DNA from: Dactylorhiza incarnata
Taxonomy: Eukaryota > Streptophyta > Magnoliopsida > Asparagales > Orchidaceae
Direction: 5' to 3'
DNA: 64,000 nucleotides
Assembly (NCBI GenBank): GCA_033032865.1
Contig: JAWHQI010000040.1
Location: forward strand, 13,657,501 to 13,721,500
Under the pieces are notes generated by a model, which saw nothing but the letters and a program-made list of their open reading frames with translations, searched no databases and was not told the DNA's origin. A program made the translations under genes and the position numbers. Positions 56,588 to 64,000 of the stretch are shown here, one piece after another; position 1 is the first letter of the stretch, and each line of letters starts with the position of its first letter.

Positions 56588-59500
56588 GGAACGGTCACTT
56601 TCGGTGACGAAGACCTTCCTCAGACCGCGAATCCTTTTGACGATGCAGTCGTCATCAAAGCTGTAATTGAAAATTATACAGTAGAGAAGATTCTGATTGA
56701 CACTGGAAGTTCAGTCAATGTGCTCTTCAAACCCGCCTTCGAGGCGTTGAAGACAGGTAAAACCCTCCTTTCAACTGAAGGCCCCCTTTATGGTTTTTCA
56801 GGAGAGAAGAAAGAAGTAGAAGGGCTCGTCACTCTTTCTGTGATTCTGGGGGGGATAGTGAAGCTGGTCAAATTTATAGTCGTTGATGCTCCCAGTAGCT
56901 ACAACGCCATCTTTGGAAGACCCTTCTTGAATGCCTATCAAGCCATCGTCTCCACCTACCATCAAGCGGTGAAGTTTGCCTTGAACGGCAAACAACACCG
57001 AATAAGGAGCGACCCAAGGAAAGCCAGGGAATGCTATGTAAAGACGGTCAACATGATCGTATCCTCTCTTCCCCAAGAAATCATGATGGCTAAATCAATC
57101 GAAGCTCCTGAACAAGTCCAAGTTGCAGAGGAAATTGAGGATGATGCAAGAGATGGAGTTCGCTTGGAACCTGCCAAAGCAACTCAAGAGGTCCGGATCA
57201 GCGAGGAAGATGAGAGTAAGAGCATCTCCATCAACGCTGAGTTATCCGAAGCTGACAAGGGTCAACTCATCTCTTGTCTTCTACAAAATCTAGATATCTT
57301 CGCTTGGTCGTCAGATGATATGCCCGGAGTGGATCCGGATGTTGCTTGCCACAATCTCAATCTTGACCCAAACTTCATTCCGATCCGGCAGAAGAAGAGG
57401 TCTGTTGCAACTACTCTAGCACAGCCTATCCGTGAAGAGGTAGAGAAGCTCCTGAAGGCAAAGTTCATCCAACCAATTCAATACCCGGAATGGGTGTCAA
57501 ACGTTGTAATGGTAAAGAAGTCGGGTGGAAAGTGGAGGATGTGTGTCGACTTTACTAAACTCAATAAAGCTTGCCCCAAGGATTGCTACCCCTTGCCTCG
57601 GATAGATTCTTTAGTAGATTCTGCGGTAGGTTATCCTTTTATGAGTTTTTTAGATGCTTTTTCAGGTTACCATCAAATCAGAATGCATAAACCAGATATA
57701 CCCCATACTTCATTTGTCACAAATGATGGTTGCTTCTGTTATCTCGTAATGCCTTTCGGGCTAAAGAATGCTGGAGCAACCTATCAGAAAATGATGGACA
57801 CAGTGTTCAGAAGTCAAAAAGGAAGAAACCTCGAGGTATATGTTGATGACCTCTTGGTAAAAAGTAAACTGTTCTCTTCTCATCTTAGAGACCTCTCGGA
57901 AACTTTTGCAACCCTTCGAACTTTTAATATGAGGTTGAATCAGTTGAAGTATGTTTTCGGGGCAAGTAAAGGAAAATTCCTGGGTCACCTCCTTACTCCA
58001 GAAGGGTTGGAACCCAATCCTGACAAAGTGAAAGCTATTCTGGAAATGCCACCTCCCAAGTCCCCAAAAGAAATTCAGCAGCTGGGAGGGAGAATGGCAG
58101 GCTTAAGTCACTTTATCTCCCGTTCAGGAGATAAGAGTGCACCTTTCTTTAAAACCCTCCGGGGAGGGAGTAGGTTCGAGTGGACAAAGGAATTTGATGA
58201 TGCTTTCATTCAGCTTAAGAAGCAATTGACATCAACCCCTTTGCTCCAAAGCCCGCGAGAGGGAGAAAATCTTTTCCTTTATATGGGAGTCGGAACTGAT
58301 GCCATAAGCTCTGTTTTGGTCCGAGAGGTGAAAAAGAAGCAATTCCCAGTCTATTACGTAAGTCGAATCCTGAAGAATGCAGAGACTCGTTATCCTATCC
58401 TCGAAAAGTTAGCTTTAATGCTTATAACTTCAGCAAGAAGATTAAGACCATATTTCCAAGCTCACTCGATTCTAGTCGTTACTGATCTTCCATTAAAGAG
58501 TGTCTTGGAGAAGCCAGAGCATTCAGGTAGGTTGGCAAAGTGGGCAATAGAGCTCGGTGAGTTTGACATATCCTATGTTCCAAGGATGGCAATCAAAGCT
58601 CAAGTCTTAGCGGACTTCATGGTGGATGCCAAAGAAGTTGAGTCGCAGAAGGGGATCGGAGTGCCCCTTGCCTGGAAAATCTTCGTGGACGGAGCTTCAG
58701 GAAAAAATTCTTCCGGAGCAGGAGTTATCTTAATCAACCCAAATGGAGTAAGACGGGATCAAGCGCTGAAGTTCTATTTCCAAGTAACAAACAATCAGGC
58801 GGAATATGAGGCTTTCTAGCCGGTCTCAAGTTTGCTAGGGAGCTGGGGATTGATGATGTCGAAGTTTTCACAGATTCTTTGGTGATGGCTTCTCAAGTAA
58901 ATGAGGTGGGGAAGTTCAAAAGCTTTGCTATCAATCATATTCCAAGAGGTGAGAACATGGAAGCAGATGAGTTGGCAAAATTTGGATTTCTCTCAGGAGG
59001 AACAACTTCGGAGTTGTTTCGCCCGACGATTGAAGAAGGAGAGGTCATGGAGATTGATCAACATCCGTCTTGGATGGATCCGTATGTTCTATATCTCTCA
59101 ACTGGAGAGCTCCATTCATCAATAAAGGATAGGAAAAGGTTTAAACGGAAAACGGCTAACTATTATCTTGTTGCAGGAGTACTTTATAGAAGAACTTTCC
59201 TTTCACCATTAGCACGGTGCGTTTCGGAGGAGGAGATTCCAGCGGTCCTTCAGGAGGTCCATTCTGGAGAATGTGGAAGTCACTCTGGAGCCAGAACTTT
59301 GGAAAAAAGAATTCTAAGGCAAGGCTATTTTTGGCCTCAAATGAGGAAGGATGCGGAAAAATTTGCCAAGAAATGCGTGAAGTGCCAGAAGTTTGCCCCT
59401 CTCCAAAATCAGCCGGCTCAACAACTCAAGTCGATAGCAACTCCATGGCCGTTTGCAGTTTGGGGAATGGATTTGATTGGGCCTTTTCCTATGGCAAGTG

Positions 59501-60324
59501 GGCAACGTCGATATATTATAGTCATGATTGACTACTTCAGCAAATGGATAGAAGCAAAGGCATTGGCCAAAATTACGACTCAAGTCGTGAAAAATTTTAT
59601 TTGGGGAGAGATAATATGTCGGCACGGAATCCCAATGGCAATCATCACGGATAACGGTTCCCAGTTCAATAATTCGATTCTTATTAATTTCTGTAAGCAA
59701 ATTGGCGTTGAGCTACGTTTCGCCTCCGTACATCATCCAAGAAGCAATGGGCAGGTAGAGGCCGCCAACAAACTCATCATAAATCTCTTGAAAAAGAAGG
59801 TAGAAAATGTCAGGGGCAACTGGGCAGAACAACTACCTTCCGTCTTGTGGGCCTTGAGGACAACTCCAAGTTCTGCTACTGGAGAAACTCCATTCAAATT
59901 ATCACACGGTTCCGAAGCCCTTATTCCGGTGGAATTTGAAGTAAAAAGTCCAAGAGTGTTATTGGCGCAACATAGTCAAATTGACTGGATGGAAGGAAAT
60001 GATGAGGAGTTAAAATGCAGTCTTGATTTAATTAAGGAATTGAGAGATACGGCAATCATCAGGCAAGAAGAGGTGAAGAGAAGAATGGCGAGGCTATTCA
60101 ACCAAAATGTAAGAACCAAAGAGTTTGCTGTTGGGGATCTAGTCCTAAAAAAAATGGATTCAGCAGCAAGAGCTGGTTCAGTTGGAAAGCTTAACCCAAA
60201 TTGGGCGGGGCCGTTTGTGGTGAAGAGCGTGCTTAAAAATGGCGCTTACCATCTCCAAACTTATGAAGGGAAAGAATTGTCTCATTCATGGAGCGGAGAT
60301 GATCTCAAACTCTTCTTTTCTTAA
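56588..60324 (+). pseudogene. pol: Tat-C pol: protease, RT, RNase H, integrase; one-base deletion
   Basis: Follows gag after a single TGA in the same frame, which could be read through or could be a mutation. Protease: ILIDTGSSVN at 56690-56719. Linker: QNLDIFAWSSDDMPG. RT: WVSNVVMVKK, KWRMCVDFT, FLDAFSGYHQIRMH, catalytic EVYVDDLLV near 57835, GKFLGHLLT. RNase H: KIFVDGASGKNSS, NNQAEYEAF, where one missing base at about 58815-58819 brings a TAG; the frame resumes (AGLKFARELG). Integrase: finger HSGECGSHSG with KKCVKCQKF, then GMDLIGPF, TDNGSQFN and NGQVEAANK (complete D-D-E), and a C-terminal fold GDLVLKKMD with HSWSGDDLK to the TAA at 60322. All catalytic residues are intact. Confidence 0.93.
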
Positions 60325-61855
60325 ATGTTCGTATCCAATTCACTCATTCTTTTTCTCACTTTTTCCCTCTCAAATATCATGCAGGTACTATCAAAGCATT
60401 CGCAATATGAGTGATGGGTGACAAGTTTTAAGAATGTTATTTTTTGAAAAGCCAAAAACCTGTCAAGTGAGACATCGACGGATCCTACTATCTTCCCCCT
60501 CGACTTGTTAGCTCGACGTGTAATTCTGCCGGGACCACAGATATCGGGGAGATTTCGAATCTGTGTAGCAGTAGCTCGCCAAGCTTGAGCCGTGGAAGTT
60601 TAGGATACCGGGTCCTTGCTGACATCTGGCACACCTCAGCATTTCAAAGGGGTCTAGGTGGCTGGCCCAGCTCTGTCATGCATTAAGAAGGACATTGTTA
60701 CGATCTTAATGATCTTTCAGGGAAAGCAATGTCGGTATAGCCTCCGCGGCATGACCACACCTGCCCTACCGATCATTTTGATCCGTAACTCTTGAATACT
60801 CGTTGAAGCGTGGTTAAGTAAGGGGCGGTCAGAAACATCCGTGACCGTCGCCTGAACCTTAGATTGGCATGTTTGCAGTAAACTCGATAATCCTTTGTTT
60901 AAAAAGAGAGGCAATGTCGGTATAGCCTCCGCGGCATGACCACACATTCCTTTTGGATCATTCTTTGAGATCCCATTTTCGTATCTTCTTACTTCAAAAA
61001 GAAAAATCTTATTCATCCCTGTACTGGGATCGGGCGGTCAGCAATTTGTGAGACCGCATGTTTTTCTTTCCAACTTTCTCCAAAGAGTGATTTGAGTCAT
61101 TTACGATCGCCGGACATGACTTTTTCAGGATAATTGAGGTCGCTATTCAGAAAGCTCTTATGCCGACTTGACAGAGCTCGACCCGGTCTCACTAAGATCG
61201 AGATTCTGGTATTCCCCGTTATTCGAAGTTACATGGAATAATCATGATGCTGTTTCCCATCAAGTGAGTTGGGTTTTTTCTTCAAAAGGGCGGTCTGAAT
61301 ATAATGTGATCGCTAAATTGGAGATTCATGAAGAATCATTGTTTTTCTTTTCAAGTAATAGTTTTGGTTATCAAAGGGGTCGTCAGACGGATTTCCAGTC
61401 ATTTGGGCTCCGAACACCCAAAAGTTTAATGAGTTCAAATCATCTTCAAATTGTAGTTTCCTTGTGGCGATTTGTATAATATGAGACCGCATGACTATTG
61501 CAAATAAGTTGGTTATTTTCTGATCACAGTTAAGTTGCTGAATGTCTTTCAATGATCTGATTATCTTGAGATCGCAGAGTGATTTTGTTGATACAAAGTA
61601 TCTTTCCTTCAAGGTCTTTTTGTTTTTTTCCAAGAGATCGCCACCTGAAATCCTTTAATGGTGATATAAAATTGTAACGAGCCTAAGGCATTGAGATCGA
61701 ATGCCGAGTTTAAACTCAGAAGAACAAATATATGCATCAAAAATAAACTCATCCACAGACAACATAACAGAATCTAATTTTTATATATATTCTGAATTTT
61801 CAATTACAACGAGACCGCTCGGTCTCCAAAAGGGAAAAAGGAAAGTTTGTACAAT
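60325..61855. other. Tat-C spacer between integrase and antisense ORF
   Basis: No coding signal. A 35-bp exact repeat (GCAATGTCGGTATAGCCTCC then GCGGCATGACCACAC) is at 60726-60760 and 60911-60945, 185 bp apart. GATCGCC, GACCGC and GCGGTC words are scattered (60823, 61034, 61052, 61105, 61290). This is where Tat-A/B carry the 97-bp array. Confidence 0.7.
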
Positions 61856-63549
61856 TCACTCTCTCTTTGATCTCTTAGAAGACCGCTCGCTTGAAGAGGA
61901 AGAATCATTTTCTGCGGAAGATTCTTCTAAGCTTTTCCCTGGAATCCTAGATCCAGAGCTTGAGCTCGAACTGGAATCCAGACCCAGGGTATAGCGGCTT
62001 CCGCTTTCTTCGTCTTCGATCATAACATTTTCTTCTTGACCAGCGGTCTCATCAGCAACATCCGCGGTCTCTTCAGCAGTTGCAGATTGCTCTTCAATCC
62101 TCTGTGCCGCATCAGGGAAGAGATCGGCAAACGTAACATCCTTATATTCTTCGGTGAATCCACCTCGGCCTCAAACCTCGTTCAGCACCTGGTCGGCGGT
62201 CTCTTTAATGTGATGCATCATAGCCCTCTGAAAAGCTGGATTTTCAGGGTCATAAGCTGCTTTTTCAGATTGCTACAAAAAAGAGATATATGTTAGACCG
62301 CGCGATCATAGGTAACGCGTTCATAAGATATAAATAAAAATTCTCACTTTTCTTTCTTCTTGCAAGGCAGTTATTTCATCCAGAGCGCTGCGAAGAGACC
62401 GCCCCATATGGTGATTTAAGATTGTACTTATAGCGGTCACTTGGGCACAGAGGTCGGGGAGTGCATCGGTCTCTATATTCAGTATTTCATTTGTATTCTT
62501 TCTCCCATACAGAGCCGAAGTGACCGCATATGCGTGACGGGTCACCTTTCCGCTCCACAGGGGCAGATCAGTGGACACCTTCACAGACTTTCCTTTGGCC
62601 GCCCATTTGAGGAGGGGTTTTCCTTTGATATCCTTCATTCACCTTTTGAAACCGATCAAAGGGAAATCTCGCTCGACGGTCTCAGAGGTAGTGCCGAACA
62701 CGTCGGACTCACGCTTCAGCCTCCTCTCCCTCTGAGTAAGAACCTCTGCAGCTGGGGAGATAGGATCTTGAACAGGGACCGCAAAGGTCGCTAAAAAGCG
62801 GGAAAAAGTTAGGAAAGCATACAAAAGGTATGAAAGGAAATTATTCGAGACCGCAAGAAAAGCTTACTTTCAGCCGGAATAATCTCGGCGATCTCGGGCC
62901 AGATCGCTAGATAATGAACAAGATCGATCCTCTTGCCCGCCAAGAAAGCCAAGATTTTCAGCTCCTCTTCTGAGACCGCTTTTATCTTCTTAAAGATACT
63001 GTCAGGTCGCGGAGAAGGCGAGTTTTTGAGACCGCCAAGGTCACCTTCAAAGACAAGAAACCTCTCTGTCCAGAAAGAGATTTTATTTGGAAGATTTAGG
63101 ATTTTTATTCCGTCTGCTGAAAAGTACATCAACCCTTTGAACTCTTCCTTCTTTCTGCCTTCCTTCAAGATCTTCGCGGTGAAGGTTGCGCGGAACAAAT
63201 TCATTGTAAACTTCACTCTTTCCGATCTCAAGTAATTGATGAAGACATTAACTAGACCGATGGAGTTCGGGGCCAACTGGGCAAGCACGAAGCCGTAATA
63301 TTCCAGGATCTCTAGCCATTCCCATGGGAGGGGAATCCTCAACCCATTATCAAAGTGATCGATGGGAATAATAAACTTTTTCTCCTCCGCAAAGTTCAAC
63401 CTTTCTTGTTCAGTTGGCGGTCTCACAACTACCTGAGTTTGGATCATATATTTCTTTATAAACTCAATATATTCATCTTTTGATAGGCGACCTTGTTTGT
63501 GATCGGCATTCAGGAAGATGGTGGCAGAAGAAGCACAAGCGGACACCAT
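61856..63549 (-). pseudogene. Tat-C antisense extra ORF, three exons (putative gypsy-type transposon family)
   Basis: Start MVSACASS at 63549, like Tat-B. Exon 1 63549-62868; intron 62867-62791 (GTAAGC...TTTTTAG); exon 2 62790-62348; intron 62347-62273 (GTGAGA...TTTTGTAG); exon 3 62272-61856. The exon lengths (682, 443, 417) sum to 1542, and removing both introns gives one frame. Exon 1 holds the family core (LEYYGFVLAQLAPNS, INYLRSERVKFTMNLFR, LMYFSADG); exon 2 the block PLLKWAAKGK with SGKVTRHAYAVTSALYGRK and a short coil; exon 3 an acidic, Ser-rich tail ending KRSKRE. TGA codons at 62639-62641 and 62171-62173 break it; both could be CGA changes. Function unknown; possibly nuclear. Confidence 0.75.
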
Positions 63550-63620
63550 TTTTAGCGATCGATGAGATCGGTGTTTAGAGCGCATTCAAGAAAGCGTAAA
63601 ATAAAGGTCATGAAGACGGC

Positions 63621-63628
63621 TATTTATA
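63621..63628 (-). promoter_or_regulatory. TATA box of the Tat-C antisense ORF
   Basis: Minus strand reads TATAAATA within CTTCTATAAATAGCC, 72 bp upstream of the antisense start at 63549. Same placement as 15577-15588 in Tat-B. Confidence 0.68.
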
Positions 63629-64000
63629 GAAGACGAAGGGTCATTTCGTAATCATTACATCTTGAAGACCGCCCAGCCAAAACATGTTCAGACCGCTCGA
63701 CCTATGCAAAGTTATATGAAAGCATACTATGGTTGGCGATCTCAATCAATAAAAAACACAGCAGCAATACAAGCAACCCAGGCATAAAGAGATCAAAACT
63801 TAACAAATCAAGACCGCACAAAACATTAAAATCAAAACAGCCACAAATATATGGAAAAATAACAGTAAAATTTTACAAAACATATTGTTTAAATCCAGAG
63901 ACCGCTCGGTCTCAAGTTAAATGTTCATCTCCTAGGAGGCCTGTTTCTCCCTACATGAGCTGCGACATCTTGCATATCGTTCACTGCGGTCATAACCGAC
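63629..64000. other. Tat-C region upstream of antisense ORF
   Basis: Non-coding, AT-rich, with GACCGC words at 63669, 63691, 63813 and 63899 (the last as GAGACCGCTCGGTCTC, a near-perfect palindrome) and GCGGTC at 63986. The polypurine tract and 3' LTR are not reached. Confidence 0.6.

Larger units (their letters stand above)
54264..64000 (+). mobile_element. Tat-C: Ty3/gypsy Tat-lineage element, 3' end outside window
   Basis: Order: LTR, primer site, gag, protease, RT, RNase H, integrase, 1.5 kb spacer, then a spliced extra ORF on the opposite strand with its own TATA box. It is the best-preserved gypsy element here: the gag-pol reading has one frameshift in gag, one TGA between gag and pol, and a one-base loss in RNase H. 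There is no 97-bp array, unlike Tat-A/B. GACCGC/GCGGTC and GATCGCC words run through LTR, spacer and antisense ORF. It inserted in the Sire-C 3' LTR. Confidence 0.9.

Overview
This window is intergenic plant DNA made almost entirely of LTR retrotransposons nested inside one another. I found no host gene, rRNA gene, tRNA gene or CRISPR array. The host is a flowering plant, probably with a large repeat-rich genome. The families present are plant-specific: Ty3/gypsy Tat elements with an antisense extra ORF, Ty3/gypsy Athila, and Sirevirus-like and other Ty1/copia elements. Primer sites match plant tRNA-Phe, tRNA-iMet and tRNA-Asp. The species cannot be told from the sequence.

Layout, left to right. 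1-15506: Tat-A (minus strand; its 3' end lies before the window), with a complete copia element, Copia-1 (7974-14540), inserted in its 5' LTR and flanked by the duplication GGCCC. 15507-28307: Tat-B (minus), interrupted by two solo LTRs (17791-19397 and 26178-27378). 28308-31274: 3' part of a Sirevirus-like element, Sire-A (plus). 31275-31307: sliver of the Copia-2 gag gene. 31308-40454: complete Sire-B (minus). 40455-41658: rest of Copia-2 gag, its PBS and its 5' LTR (minus). 41659-46155: 5' part of an Athila element (minus). 46156-46698: integrase fragment of Copia-3 (plus). 46699-54258: Sire-C (plus), a gag-only non-autonomous Sirevirus-like element. 54264-64000: Tat-C (plus), the best-preserved gypsy element, whose 3' LTR lies beyond the window.

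The boundaries read as a stack at least seven deep: Copia-1 in Tat-A in Tat-B in Sire-A in Copia-2 in Athila in Copia-3. On the other side, Tat-C lies in Sire-C, which lies in Copia-3. Copia-1 is youngest: its 1201-bp LTRs differ at about 11 positions. Nearly all gag-pol genes are broken by stops, frameshifts or deletions.

Two patterns stand out. First, all three Tat elements carry, antisense to gag-pol, a multi-exon gene of the 'putative gypsy-type transposon' family. Introns lie at matching places, and the two copies whose 5' end is visible have their own TATA box. In Tat-C both introns restore one reading frame when removed. Second, almost every family has its own short CpG-containing word repeated in both orientations, mostly in the LTR just upstream of the TATA box: GACCGC in Copia-1 and Tat-C, GCGAG in Tat-A/B, GCGCACGATC in solo LTR 1, ACGTCGA in solo LTR 2, TTCGACGAA and AACGC in Sire-A, AACGC in Sire-B, GCGCTAGC in Sire-C, CTCAGCGG in Copia-2. 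This looks like convergent evolution of promoter modules.
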